Source of the DNA: Streptomyces omiyaensis
GTDB lineage: Bacteria; Actinomycetota; Actinomycetes; Streptomycetales; Streptomycetaceae
NCBI RefSeq assembly: GCF_014650895.1
Contig: NZ_BMVV01000016.1
Location: forward strand, 1-64,000
Direction of reading: 5' to 3'
DNA: 64,000 nt
Part shown: piece by piece, positions 35,716 to 45,800 of the stretch
Numbering within the stretch: the stretch's first letter is position 1
Layout of the letters: every line of letters begins with the position of its first letter
The notes under the pieces: model-generated
Told to the model about the DNA's origin: nothing
Database searches by the model: none
The model's input: the letters and a program-made list of their open reading frames with translations, nothing else
Made by a program: the position numbers and the translations under genes

Positions 35716-36549
35716 TCACGCGAAGGCGGCGGCGTTGCGCCTGGCCCAGTCGGAGAACGAGGTGGCGGGGCGGCCGAGGATCTTCTCGACGTCGGGGCTG
35801 ACGGCCCGCTCGCGCGGGGTGGGGGTGCCGATGATGTCGAGGGTGGTGTCGGCGACCGGGGCGGGCATGAAGGTGAGCATCTGCGTGCGGGCTTCTTCCC
35901 GGGTCTGGTCGACGAAGGTGACCTGCTCGCCGATGGCGGCGGCGATGGCGGCGACACGCTGGAGCGGGCTGGTGGGGGCGGGGCCGGTGAGTTCGTAGCC
36001 GGCTCCGGTGTGGCCGGGCCGGGTCAGGACGGTGGCGGCCACGGCGGCGATGTCGTCGGGGTCGACGGCCGGGAGGCCGACGTCGCCGAAGGGGGCGGAG
36101 ACGGTTCGGCTCGCCTTGACCGAAGGCGCCCAGGCGTAGGCGTTGGAGGCGAAACCACCAGGCCGCAGGATGGTCCAGTCGGTGCCGGAGTCCATGACGG
36201 CCTGCTCGTAGGCAGCGAAGGCCCGTCCGTGGGACAGGGAGTCGGGACGCGTGACGACGCCCTGGGAGGACAGCAGGACGATCTTGCCGTAGCGGGCGAA
36301 TGGGGCGACGACCGCGGTGGGGTCGCCGGTCATCATGAGCTCTCCCCCGACGAGCAGGAAGACCGCGTCCGCCGTGGCGGGCAGGTCGGCGGCGGGCCGG
36401 GCCAGGTCGGTGGCGAGGGCGTGCACGCCAGGCGGGACATCGGACGGGACGATGTGGCGTGAAGCCGCGGTCACCTGGTGTCCCTGTTCGGTCAGCAGGC
36501 GGACGAGCGTGCGGCCGACGTTTCCGGTGGCACCGGTGACAACGATCAT
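35716..36549 (-). CDS. NmrA-like NAD(P)-binding protein (atypical SDR)
   Basis: A 277-residue soluble protein. The N-terminal MIVVTGATGNVGRTLVRLL is the NmrA/atypical-SDR dinucleotide motif (TGATGNVG). Next come ATDLARP, ADAVFLLVGG, KIVLLSSQGV, and WTILRPGGFASNAYAWAPSVKASRTVSAPFGDVGLPAVDPDDIAAVA, typical of the NmrA/QOR2-like branch that often lacks the catalytic Tyr-Lys pair. It may act as a redox sensor or NADPH reductase. It is divergent from a TetR gene, with a palindromic operator between them, so it is probably that repressor's target. Confidence 0.9.
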   Translation of the reverse strand: MIVVTGATGNVGRTLVRLLTEQGHQVTAASRHIVPSDVPPGVHALATDLARPAADLPATADAVFLLVGGELMMTGDPTAVVAPFARYGKIVLLSSQGVVTRPDSLSHGRAFAAYEQAVMDSGTDWTILRPGGFASNAYAWAPSVKASRTVSAPFGDVGLPAVDPDDIAAVAATVLTRPGHTGAGYELTGPAPTSPLQRVAAIAAAIGEQVTFVDQTREEARTQMLTFMPAPVADTTLDIIGTPTPRERAVSPDVEKILGRPATSFSDWARRNAAAFA

Positions 36550-36572
36550 GAGAAGGCCCCTCGTCAGAGTTT

Positions 36573-36588
36573 TTAGTCAGTCGACTAA
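36573..36588. promoter_or_regulatory. Palindromic operator between the NmrA-like and TetR genes
   Basis: The sequence TTAGTC-AGTC-GACTAA has 6-bp arms and a 4-base centre and is the only AT-rich patch in the gap. A TetR dimer bound here would repress both divergent genes. Extra TAACTAACT follows on the right. Confidence 0.75.
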
Positions 36589-36626
36589 CTAACTGAGCCG
36601 AGAGTAGCACCGCTCGGGGCCCTATA

Positions 36627-37232
36627 GTGAGTCGGGTGACTGACTCCAAGGAGCCTGCCCGCGCCCGAGCTGCCGGCGCGAAGCGGCAGCGACTCGTGGA
36701 AGCCGCGGCCGACATCGTCCACCGGCAAGGCGCCGAGCGCACCACCATCGCCGACATAGCGCGCGCGGCCGAGGTGCCCGTGGGCAATGTCTACTACTAC
36801 TTCAAGACCAAGGACGAACTCGTCTCCGCCGCCCTCTCGGAGCACGAGCGACACCTGAACCTGCTCATCGGCCGCCTGAATCGGCTCCCCGACCCCCGCG
36901 AACGCCTCAAGGGCCTGATCGAGGGCTGGGTGGGGCAGCGCGACCTCGCCGTCCGCTACGGCTGCCCGACCGGCACTCTCGCCGCGGAGCTGGCAAAACG
37001 CGACCAGGGCGGCTTGGACATCGAGGCGGGCAGGGTCATACGGCTGCTGCTGACCTGGGTGGAAGAGCAGTTCCGCCAGCTCGACCAGCCGGATCCCGAA
37101 AGCCTTGCCCTTACCCTGGTGGGCGCCTATCAGGGCATGTCCCTGCTGGCCAACGCCCTGCGGGACCCGGCGGTAATGGAACGCGAGGGCGCCCGCCTGA
37201 CCGCCTGGATCGACTCCCTCGGGGCCGCCTGA
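36627..37232 (+). CDS. TetR-family transcriptional regulator
   Basis: A 201-residue repressor. The DNA-binding domain is KRQRLVEAAADIVHRQGAERTTIADIARAAEVPVGNVYYYFKTKDELVSAAL, with recognition helix VPVGNVYYYF. The C-terminal ligand domain is helical (LIGRLNRLPDPRERLKGLIEGWV, RYGCPTGTLAAELAKRD, LVGAYQGMSLLANALRDP) and resembles the branch regulating NmrA/oxidoreductase neighbours. GTG 36627 and GTG 36636 are both possible starts; neither has a clear ribosome site and TATAGT just upstream hints at a leaderless message. The inducer is unknown. Confidence 0.9.
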   Translation: MSRVTDSKEPARARAAGAKRQRLVEAAADIVHRQGAERTTIADIARAAEVPVGNVYYYFKTKDELVSAALSEHERHLNLLIGRLNRLPDPRERLKGLIEGWVGQRDLAVRYGCPTGTLAAELAKRDQGGLDIEAGRVIRLLLTWVEEQFRQLDQPDPESLALTLVGAYQGMSLLANALRDPAVMEREGARLTAWIDSLGAA

Positions 37233-37509
37233 GCCCGCCGCGCCACACCGAGAGGCGAGGGGTCGCCGTCGCGCCGGACGTCACGAAGGGGGGGTCCAGG
37301 GGGCACGTTCACCAGCGGGTGACGAGCGGCCCTGCAGCAAATGGCCCCCTTCGGCACACGCGCAGACGGTTCCCGGCTGGGCGGTGACAGGGGCGTTCGG
37401 ACCGCCCCGACCTCGGCGATCAGGCGGTGCCCCTGAGAGGTCGCGCCCACCCCGGCCCGCGAGCGGCTGCCCGGCAGACGAGACCGCGAGCCCCCGACGG
37501 CGGAGCGGG
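37233..37509. other. No intact gene
   Basis: This gap leads into the hydrolase fragment. Frames are Arg/Pro-rich. It probably contains unrecognisable remains of the 5' part of the hydrolase. Confidence 0.4.
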
Positions 37510-37791
37510 AGTCCCTTCGGCCTGGAGCCCTACCGGCAGAACTTCCCGGCCGCCACCTTCGGCACCCCGCGGCGGGAAATGGCCCGCGTGCTGGACAAGC
37601 TGCCCCCGCAGCCCACCCTGTACCTCCACGGGACCGAGGACCCCGTGGTCGACGAGGCGACGCTCGCCGAGATCGTCGCCATGCCGCCACCGGGATCGGA
37701 CGGCGCGATGATCGAAGGCGCCGGCCACTTCCTCCTCACCGGGAAGCCGGAGGAAGTCAACCGGCGCATCCTCGCCTTCCTGGCCCGCTGA
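37510..37791 (+). pseudogene. Alpha/beta hydrolase, C-terminal fragment
   Basis: About 90 residues remain: SPFGLEPYRQNFPAATFGTPRREMARVLDKLPPQPTLYLHGTEDPVVDE, then MIEGAGHFLLTGKPEEVNRRILAFL. LYLHGTEDPVVD carries the acid of the hydrolase triad and EGAGHFL the catalytic His. The nucleophile elbow and cap are absent. The open frame begins at 37384 with Arg/Pro-rich non-homologous sequence, so the 5' two thirds were lost. A strong terminator follows. Confidence 0.75.
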
Positions 37792-37802
37792 CCGCACCCC
37801 AG

Positions 37803-37842
37803 CGGCGCGGGGCGTTCACCGGCCGGTGAACGCCCCGCGCCG
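37803..37842. terminator. Perfect 40-bp palindrome, terminator
   Basis: Perfect inverted repeat with 20-bp arms centred at 37822/37823, eleven bases after the hydrolase-fragment stop. There is no T-run. Its strength is out of keeping with a dead gene, suggesting that the gene was functional recently. Confidence 0.85.
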
Positions 37843-38049
37843 TGTCGAGTGCCCCCTGGCACCGAACCGGAACGCCTGCCCGCGGCCCGACGGACACGGA
37901 CGGGCGGTGCGCACAGTCCCCCTCGGAGGTGTGCGCCGGGGACCGCGGGCGCGGGGCCCTTCCCACCGGATCCGTGATCCGCACCTCCGCCTTGCACACC
38001 GCTTCGTACCCGCCCTCCGCAGCGGCCGACCTTACGATGACCCGAATCA

Positions 38050-39759
38050 ATGATCTTCGATTTCGAGGGTGGGGACCCGTTGAAGGACATACGCAGAACA
38101 CTCGGCGGCACCACGGGCCGGTTGGCCGTCGGCCTGGCTCTGCTCGCCGGCGCCGTGACCGGAGCCTCGCAGCCGGTGGCGGCCGATCCGCTCGCACCCC
38201 AGGCGGTGCGCACGGTCACGTACAACGCGTGCGGTGCGTCCACGTGTCAGAACACCGTCGACACCGCTCAGGAATGGGCGGCGAAGTTCCTGTCGCGCAT
38301 GGTCTCCGAGGGCGGGACCGCCGATGTGATCGCGCTGCAGGAGCTGTGCGCGGGCCAGTACGAGGCGCTGGAAAAGCTGCTCGTCGGCTACACCTCGGTA
38401 CGAGTGGGCGAGCAGGAGCCCCCGGGGTGCGCGCGCTGGGAGGGAACTTCCACGAAGTTCGGGAACGCGGTCTTCGTCAAGGGCGCGGCAGCGGACTTCT
38501 CCACCCACCAGGCACTGGTGAACCCCGATGAGCCCCTGGTGTCGGAGCAGCGGTGGGTGGCGTGCGTCAGGGGCCCGATCGGCGGGCGGACCACGCTGGC
38601 GTGCGGGACGCACCTGGCGACGAGCATTCCGTCGAACGGCACGCCAGTGATGCTCGACCACATGGAGCGATGGGCGGCGGGCGCGCCCGCGCTGGTGCTC
38701 GGCGACTTCAACGCCATACCGGCCCACTCGGCGCTCAAGCCGATGCGGACCGGACTGTGCGGCACGGGCCCCTTCGTGGAGGCGGACGCGACCCTGAACC
38801 GTTCGACCGCATGGGCGAGTGCGGAGCCCGTCAAGTACCGGCTCAAGTACGACCATGCCTTCTTCGGCAGTAGGGACTTCACGGGCTTCACGGCGAGGAT
38901 GGCCGACATCGACCTCACACCCGTGGAGGATCACAAGTTGCTGTGGGCCGAGGCCCAGCCACTGGAGCGGACCACCGCCCTTGTGCCGGGCGACCTCACC
39001 GGCGATCTCTGCCCCGACATGCTCGCGGTGCGCAAGGACGACACCCTGCGGCTGTACCCCGGCAGGGGCCGGGGTGCGTTCGACTCCCCGCGCACGATCG
39101 GCAGCGGACCCGAGTGGAACGGTGCGGTGGTCAGCCACCGCGGGGACTGGGACGGCGACGGCGACGAAGACGTCGTCGCCCGCAAGGGCAACGAGCTGAT
39201 CCTGCACAAGAACGCGGGCGACGGCGCCCTCGAGGCCGGCGTGGTGATGAAGGTGTCCGAGACAGGCTGGGCCCACACCACGCCGGTCGCGGTCGGCGAC
39301 GTCGACGGCGACGGAAGCCCCGACCTCGTGGCCAAGAGCAGCACGGGGCTGTGGCTCCACCGCGGCCGGGTGGCGGGAGAAGGCGGATGGCTCTCGTACG
39401 GTGCCGTCCGGATCAGCGCCGAGGACTGGCAGAGCAGGGAGATCCTCGTTCCCGGTGACACAACCGGGGACACGAAGGCGGAGATCTGGGCCCGTGACAG
39501 CGCCGGGGACATCAGGCAGTACGGCTACGACAGCGTCGCGAAAACCCTCACCGGCCCCACGGTCGTCGGCAACCTGCCGGTGAGCACCCGTGTACTCGGG
39601 CTCTCCGCGGGCGACGGCAACGCCGACGGCTTCTCCGACCTCTGGTACACCACATCGACGTTCGACCTCGCCTTCCACCCGGGAGGCTCCGTCTTCACGG
39701 AAACCGGCTCGGTGACGGTGGGCAAGGGTGGCTGGGGTTACTTCTCCCACCTCGGCTGA
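38050..39759 (+). CDS. Secreted EEP-domain protein with FG-GAP/VCBS repeats, paralogue 2
   Basis: A 569-residue exported protein with the same plan as the gene at 33.7 kb. A signal peptide (GGTTGRLAVGLALLAGAVTGASQPVAA) is followed by an EEP domain: VRTVTYNACGAS, VIALQELCAG, LACGTHLATS, LVLGDFNAIP, KYDHAFF and VEDHKLLWA. FG-GAP repeats follow with DLTGDLCPDMLAV, DWDGDGDEDVVAR, DVDGDGSPDLVA and DGNADGFSDLW. The EEP part is shorter than in the paralogue. The final acidic-His pair reads DHK rather than DHxP, so activity is less sure. TTG 38080, with GAGGGTGGGG upstream, may be the true start instead of ATG 38050. Confidence 0.86.
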   Translation: MIFDFEGGDPLKDIRRTLGGTTGRLAVGLALLAGAVTGASQPVAADPLAPQAVRTVTYNACGASTCQNTVDTAQEWAAKFLSRMVSEGGTADVIALQELCAGQYEALEKLLVGYTSVRVGEQEPPGCARWEGTSTKFGNAVFVKGAAADFSTHQALVNPDEPLVSEQRWVACVRGPIGGRTTLACGTHLATSIPSNGTPVMLDHMERWAAGAPALVLGDFNAIPAHSALKPMRTGLCGTGPFVEADATLNRSTAWASAEPVKYRLKYDHAFFGSRDFTGFTARMADIDLTPVEDHKLLWAEAQPLERTTALVPGDLTGDLCPDMLAVRKDDTLRLYPGRGRGAFDSPRTIGSGPEWNGAVVSHRGDWDGDGDEDVVARKGNELILHKNAGDGALEAGVVMKVSETGWAHTTPVAVGDVDGDGSPDLVAKSSTGLWLHRGRVAGEGGWLSYGAVRISAEDWQSREILVPGDTTGDTKAEIWARDSAGDIRQYGYDSVAKTLTGPTVVGNLPVSTRVLGLSAGDGNADGFSDLWYTTSTFDLAFHPGGSVFTETGSVTVGKGGWGYFSHLG

Positions 39760-39767
39760 CGGAGACA

Positions 39768-39807
39768 CCGGCGCCTGGTCCCCGCGGACGCGGGGAGCAG
39801 GCGCCGG
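39768..39807. terminator. Terminator hairpin after the second EEP gene
   Basis: An 18-bp stem with one mismatch and a 4-base loop begins eight bases after the EEP stop. Confidence 0.8.
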
Positions 39808-40325
39808 CCGCGCCTCGTCGCCGTCCTCCGCTGCGCGCAGATCCGGGCCGCTCCGCCGACCGGCCGTGCTGCGCGGCCCTGCTGGACCTGGAGGACTCCT
39901 CCACGGACGGGTCGCACGTCCAGGCCCCCAAAGGAGGGTCACGTCGGCCCCTCGCCTGTCGATCGCGCCCGCCCCGCTCCGAACACGACCTGGCACTTGA
40001 GCGTCAAGGAGTCCCGATCACTGGCCGGCATCACCCGATGCCGGCCGGCTGACGGGTGGATCTCGTAGGGGCCGATCAGGCGGTCCAGCTCGCAAGAGTC
40101 GGATGAAGGGGCGCAGTCGCCTGCCGCAAGGTGCTCGGCCGCCACGCGGGAAGGGGTGGGGTGCTCGTCCCGAGCCTCGGGGCGGCGGCATGGTCCGGGC
40201 GCCGGACCCTCACCGGGCATTTCGGAAGTATGCCTTCCCACTGAAGTTGACGAGTCATCAAATAAGCATTCGAGCAACGGAGTTACTTACTCAGGTCTTG
40301 ACGGGTCGATGCTGCGATGACTTCA
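39808..40325. other. No gene; promoter region of the mannanase at the right end
   Basis: No convincing protein on either strand. The last 100 bases are unusually AT-rich for the window. TTGACG at 40245 and at 40296 are candidate -35 boxes, the second about 17 bases before TTCATG next to the CebR box. Confidence 0.45.
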
Positions 40326-40339
40326 TGGGAGCGCTCCCA
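40326..40339. promoter_or_regulatory. CebR-type operator
   Basis: A perfect 14-bp palindrome, TGGGAGCGCTCCCA, lies 34 bases before the mannanase start. It is identical to the consensus of CebR, the cello-oligosaccharide-responsive LacI-family repressor of Streptomyces cellulase genes. Its position just downstream of a putative -10 would block transcription until cello-oligosaccharide releases the repressor. Confidence 0.88.
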
Positions 40340-40372
40340 CGCACTTGTTGAACCTCACCGACCGGAGGCCCC

Positions 40373-42028
40373 GTGAATACCCGAGCAGCACCCCTGCCCC
40401 ATGCCGTCCTCACCCTCGTGACCGGAATGGCGACCCTTCTCGCGTACGTCCTCCTCGGCGCAACCGACGCGCGGGCCAAGACCGCCGACGCCATGGCGAC
40501 AGGACTCCACATCAGCGACGGAAGGCTGCTGGAGGCCAACGGCAACGACTTCATCATGCGGGGCGTCAACCACGCCCACACCTGGTACCCGGGCGAGACC
40601 CAGTCGCTCGCCGACATCAAGGACCTCGGCGCCAACACGGTTCGGGTCGTGCTGTCCAACGGCCATCGCTGGTCCGCGAACAGCCCCGCCGACGTCCAGG
40701 CGGTCGTGTCCGACTGCAGGGCCAACCGCCTCATCTGCGTCCTGGAGGTCCACGACACCACCGGATATGGAGAGGAGGCGGCCGCAGGCACCCTCGACCA
40801 GGCGGCCGACTACTGGATCGGTCTGAAGAGCGTCCTCGCGGGCCAGGAGGACTACGTCATCGTCAACATCGGCAACGAGCCGTGGGGCAACGCAGACCCG
40901 GCCGGCTGGACCGCCCCCACCACAGCCGCCGTGAAGAAGCTCCGGGCAGCCGGCTTCGCCCACACCATCATGGTGGACGCACCCAACTGGGGTCAGGACT
41001 GGCAGGGCGTCATGAAAGCCGAGGCGCAGTCTGTGTACGCCGCCGACACCACCGGCAACCTGATCTTCTCCATCCACATGTACAGCGTCTTCGACACCGC
41101 GCAGGAGATCCGGAACTACCTGGGGGCGTTCACCGCTGCCCGGCTCCCGATTCTCATCGGGGAGTTCGGAGGGCCTGCCGACCAGTGGGGCGACCCCGAC
41201 GAGGACACCATGATGGCTGCCGCCGAGGAGCTCGGGCTCGGCTACCTCGCCTGGTCCTGGAGTGGCAACACCGATCCCGTCCTCGACCTCGCCGTCGGCT
41301 TCGACCCGAGCCGCCTCAGCGACTGGGGCAAGCGGATCTTCCACGGCGCGAACGGCATCGCCCAGACCTCGCGGGAGGCGACGGTCTTCGGTGGCGGCTC
41401 CCAGGACACTCAGGCCCCGACCGTCCCCGGCGCGCTCTCCGTCACCGGCGTCACCGCCGACTCCGTCTCCCTGACCTGGGCGGCGGCCGACGACGACACC
41501 GGAGTCACGGCCTACGACGTCGTACGGGTCAGCGGCGCCACCGAAACGCCGGTGGCGGCCACCACCGCCCTCAGTGCGACCATCACGGGCCTTGCCGCCG
41601 GTACCACCTACACCTTCGCCGTCCACGCCCGGGACGCGGCGGGCAACCGTTCCGCTCGCTCGGCCCCTGTCGATGCCACCACCGACGAAGGCACCTCCGT
41701 CCCCGGCGCGAACTGCGCCGTCGGCTACCGCGTCGTCGGTGAATGGCCGAACGGTTTCCAGGGGGAGATCGTCCTGCGGAACACCGGCACCACCCTCGTC
41801 CAGGGCTGGACGCTCGGCTTCTCCTTCGGCGCCGGGCAGACCGTCGCCCAGGCCTGGGGCGGCACCGCCACCCAGACCGGCAGCGCGGTCCGGGTGGCAC
41901 CTGCCTCGTACACCGCCACGATCGCTCCGTCCGGTTCGGTCACCGTCGGCTTCATCGGAACCAAGGGGGCGACGAACCCGGCCCCGGCCGCCTTCACCCT
42001 CGACGGCGCGGCCTGCACCACGTCCTGA
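40373..42028 (+). CDS. Secreted beta-mannanase: GH5 (subfamily 8-like) - FnIII - CBM2
   Basis: A 551-residue exported enzyme expected to cut beta-1,4-mannan backbones. The signal peptide is LPHAVLTLVTGMATLLAYVLLGATDARA. The GH5 barrel (about 43-340) has GLHISDGRLLEANG, FIMRGVNHAHTWYPGET, LICVLEVHDTTGYGE, INIGNEPWGN (acid/base Glu169), MVDAPNWGQDW and ILIGEFGGPADQWGDPDEDT (nucleophile Glu264). These match bacterial mannanases of GH5_8 better than cellulases. A FnIII domain (about 347-435) and a CBM2 (about 445-551, CAVGYRVVGEWPNGFQGEIVL) follow. GTG 40373 has GGAGG upstream. The CebR box implies induction with cellulases. Confidence 0.92.
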   Translation: MNTRAAPLPHAVLTLVTGMATLLAYVLLGATDARAKTADAMATGLHISDGRLLEANGNDFIMRGVNHAHTWYPGETQSLADIKDLGANTVRVVLSNGHRWSANSPADVQAVVSDCRANRLICVLEVHDTTGYGEEAAAGTLDQAADYWIGLKSVLAGQEDYVIVNIGNEPWGNADPAGWTAPTTAAVKKLRAAGFAHTIMVDAPNWGQDWQGVMKAEAQSVYAADTTGNLIFSIHMYSVFDTAQEIRNYLGAFTAARLPILIGEFGGPADQWGDPDEDTMMAAAEELGLGYLAWSWSGNTDPVLDLAVGFDPSRLSDWGKRIFHGANGIAQTSREATVFGGGSQDTQAPTVPGALSVTGVTADSVSLTWAAADDDTGVTAYDVVRVSGATETPVAATTALSATITGLAAGTTYTFAVHARDAAGNRSARSAPVDATTDEGTSVPGANCAVGYRVVGEWPNGFQGEIVLRNTGTTLVQGWTLGFSFGAGQTVAQAWGGTATQTGSAVRVAPASYTATIAPSGSVTVGFIGTKGATNPAPAAFTLDGAACTTS

Positions 42029-42032
42029 CTTC

Positions 42033-42062
42033 TCGGGGCGCGGACACATGTCCGCGCCCCGA
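42033..42062. terminator. Terminator hairpin after the mannanase gene
   Basis: A 14-bp perfect stem (42033-42046 with 42049-42062) and a 2-base centre begin five bases after the stop. Confidence 0.85.
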
Positions 42063-42780
42063 CTCGTCCGAATAATCGCATCAGCCAGCGGCGTGAGCCG
42101 GGTGACATCTCGTCTGTTTCCGCCGATCGGGGTGAGGGCGAGGTGATGCCGTCCCTGGTGGCCGGCAGGGATGCGAAGGGCGCGCCCGCGCCGGGTCTCA
42201 CCGGTGGTTCTCTTCCTGTGCCGCCACGGTGACGAGGTCGCGGTTCTCCAGGATGTGGCGGGAGCGGCCGTGACGGGCGAGGTGCAGTGCGACCTGGCCG
42301 CGGCGGCCGGACGGTGGCGGTCAGGGCGAGCGCCCCGCCCCCCGGAGGGGGGTACGAGGGCGAACGACTCGGCAGTCGACGTGACCGGACGCGGTGGCGG
42401 CCCGAATGATCGGCTGGCGGGCGACCGCTGGCGGAGCTGGTGGCATCTGCGCCGGGCGGCCGTTCCTCCTTCGGCCGCAGACTTCGCCCCGCAGACTTCG
42501 GCCCGCAGACTTCGGCCCTCAGATCGCGGCCCGCGGGCTTCGGCCCGCAGAGTTCACTCCGCAGCCCCGTCCGGAACGCGCTCGCCATCATCGGTGTCGA
42601 GGCGTGCGCCGTCGCCGCCGAGACGGCGGTGCGGTCGGTCCGGCGCTTCCGGGGGCCGGCGCGGCCGGGGAGCCGCAGAACGGTCCGGACGCCGCTGCCG
42701 GGCAGGCGGTCCGCGTTGCACCACCCCCCTCCATTCCTCGCGATCACCGCCCTGACCTGCGGATTTCGCACACGTCCCGG
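42063..42780. other. No gene; contains a short tandem repeat
   Basis: About 720 bases without a credible protein. Between about 42470 and 42565 a 15-bp word, roughly GCAGACTTCGGCCC, is repeated about six times with changes. The open frames through it on the plus strand owe their length to this repeat. Confidence 0.55.
42470..42565. repeat. 15-bp tandem repeat, about six degenerate copies
   Basis: Copies of GCAGACTTCGGCCC with substitutions run head to tail. They lie about 300 bases upstream of the phospholipase C gene and are non-coding. Confidence 0.8.
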
Positions 42781-42802
42781 CCGTGAACAGTCGGTGAACC
42801 CC
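42781..42802 (-). promoter_or_regulatory. PHO-box-like direct repeat upstream of phospholipase C
   Basis: On the minus strand GTTCACCGACTGTTCAC gives two 11-bp direct-repeat units with GTTCAC cores, the layout bound by PhoP in Streptomyces. It lies about 50 bases before the phospholipase gene. A phosphate-starvation response would fit an enzyme that frees phosphate esters. Confidence 0.7.
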
Positions 42803-42851
42803 TCGCGTGACGGGTTTTCGAGGCTCCGCGCAGCGTCATAGCCTCCCCGCC

Positions 42852-45800
42852 ATGTCCGACTTCTCACGCCGTAAGGTCCTCGGCACCCTCGCCGCGGGTT
42901 CCGCGCTCTCCGTCCTGCCTCCCTCCCTCCTGACCGCCATGGCCGCCCCCATGCCGCGCGGTGGTCTCCGAGCCATCGAGCACGTCATCGTGCTGATGCA
43001 GGAGAACCGTTCCTTCGACAACTACTTCGGAACTCTCCGGGGCGTCCGCGGCTTCGGTGACACCAGAGCGCTGCGCCTGCCCGACGGTACGAGCGTGTTC
43101 GAGCAGCCCCGCTCCGGCGGGCCCGCCGTCCTGCCGTTCTCCGCGCGGCAGGCGGCCGTCGACGCCGGACGGCCCGAGAGCGACATCCAGTACCTCGGCT
43201 CGCTGCCGCACGGTTTCGCCGACGGGGTGCAGGCCCGCGCGAACGGCTGGTGGAACGACTGGATCGCGGCCAAGGGCCAGAGCACCATGGCCCACTACGA
43301 CCGGCGCGACATCCCGCTCCAGTACGAACTCGCCGACCGCTTCACCATCTGCGACGCCTACCACTGCTCCGTCTTCGGCTCCACGAACCCCAACCGCAAC
43401 TACCTGTGGACCGGCACCACCGGGTTCGAGCCCGACGGCGGGGGCCGGGCCGTCACCAACGCCGCCTACTCCTACGGCCACGCCGGCTACGACTGGACCA
43501 CCTATCCGGAGCGGCTGGAGGCCGCCGGGGTGTCCTGGCAGATCTACCAGGAGTGGGACAACTTCACCGACAACGCGGTGGAGTACTTCAAGCCGTGGAA
43601 GCGGATCGGCCGGAAGATCCTCACCTCCGCCGGGTTCCCCCACGCCACCACCGAGGAGTTCTACGACAAGCTGTGGGCGAAGGGCGACGCCGAACGGCGG
43701 GCCGACCTGGCCCGGTTCCGCACCGCGGTCGACGCCCTCCCCGAGGACGAGCGCCGGCTGTTCCTGCGCGGCGCCCACCGCTCCGAGCCGGGCACCCTGC
43801 TCACCCGGATCAAGGCCGACATCGAGGCCGGCACCCTCCCGAAGGTCAGCTGGGTGGTGCCCACGGCCGCACTGTCCGAGCACCCCGGCTCCTCCACGCC
43901 CGTCGGCAGCGCCGGCCTCGTCTACGACCTGCTGGACGCCATCGCCTCGGACCCGAAGACGTGGTCGAAGACCGCGCTGTTCATCAACTTCGACGAGAAC
44001 GACGGCTACTTCGACCACGTCCCCGCCCCCACCGCGCCCCGGCCGGACAGCGGCGACGGGGACGACTGGGTGGGCGGCCGCCCCGTCGGCCCCGGACCGC
44101 GCGTCCCGATGACCGTCGTGTCCCCCTGGACGGTCGGCGGCTTCGTGAACTCCGAGCTCTTCGACCACACCTCGGTGATCAGGTTCCTGGAGAAGTGGAC
44201 CGGGGTCCGGGAACCGAACATCAGCGCCTGGCGGCGCAGCGTCTTCGGCGACCTGACCTCCGCCTTCGACTTCGATCGCGCCCACCGGCAGCCCGAGGTG
44301 GAGCGGCCGGGCGCGGTCCCGGCGCCGGTCGGCCGCTGGAACCCGGTGCCGCCCGCGACGCAGGAGCTGCCCGTCCAGGAGCCCGGCGTCCGCCCCACCC
44401 GGCCCTCCCCGTACCGGCTCGCGCTGCGCGCCGCCGTCACCGGCACCGAGGTGCGGCTGGCGCTCGGCAACGAGGGCCGGCGGACCGCCGTCATCACCGC
44501 GTACCCGGGGGACGGGACCGCCCCGCGCGCCTGGACCGTCGCCGGCGGGGACAGCGCCGCCGGCAGCCTGCCGTACGGCCCCGACGGCTACGACCTCCAG
44601 GTCCACGGCCCCGGCTGGGCGCTGTGGGAGCTGCGCGGCGCCGGCATCGGAGCCGAGGCGCACGTGGTGGAGCACACCCGCACCCGCCGCGTGGACGTGG
44701 TGTGCACCAACCCTTCGAGGCGCACCCGGACGCTCCTGGTCGGCGAGTCGACCCACGCGCGACGCGGCGAGGACGGCGTCCAGACCGTGCGGCTGGCGCC
44801 CGGCGGGCAGCGGACCGTCTCCGTACCGCTCGCCCGGCACGGCTGGTACGACATCGTGGTGCTCGACGAGGACGACCCGCGCTTCCTGCGCCGGATCTCC
44901 GGCAGGCCCGCCGGCGACGGGCAGGGCGGCACCGACCCGGCCCTCGGGACCGCGCCGGCGCTGAGCGCAGCGCTCACCCTGCCGGAGCCGCTGCCTCCGC
45001 TGACCGCCCCCCTCGTGCAGGACAGCCCCGCCGATGTGGTGGTGCGCGTACGCAACGAACAGACGGACCGCATGCGGGACCTGGCGGTGTCCCTGCTCGC
45101 ACCGGCCGGCTGGACGGTGAAGCCCTCCGGGCCGGCACCGCGCAGCCTGCCCGGCGGCGGAACGGCGTACCTGCGGTTCACCGTCACCCCCGCGGCGGAC
45201 GCCACCGCCGCCACCCTCACCGTCGCCGCCCGCGCCGAAAGCGACGGCCTGCTCCGGGTCGCGGACGCCCGGGTCCGGGCGGAGGTCGCCCGCGCGGTGA
45301 GCCTCACCCTGAGCGCGCCCGCGAGCTCCCCCGACACCGACGGCTGCGCGCTGTCCCCGGAGAAGCCGCTGTCCGTGACGGCGACCGTCACCAACGCGGC
45401 GAGCGCTCCGCTCTCCGCCCTGTCGGTCCGGCTGGAGGTGCCGGACGGGTGGCGTGCCGAGGCGGCCGCCGGCACCCCGGCCTCGGTACCGGCCCGTACG
45501 TCGGTGAAGGTGGTCTGGAAGGTCACCGCGCCCGCATCCGCGGCCCGCAGCTCCGCGACCCTGAAGGCGACGGCCGGCGGACGCACCGCGAGCGGCGTGG
45601 TGGTGGAGCGGACCGGGGTTCTGACCGGCCGCGTGGGACCCGTCATGACCGGCCACCTGCTCGCCGAGGACTTCGAGGCCCTCGCCGACCGGCTGGCCCC
45701 CGCCACCGATCTGAGCCGTCCCGGGGTGCTGGGCTGGACCCGGACCGCGCCCGAGGGGTGGACGGTCACCAACGCGGCCGGGATGCCGCAGGGCACGGCG

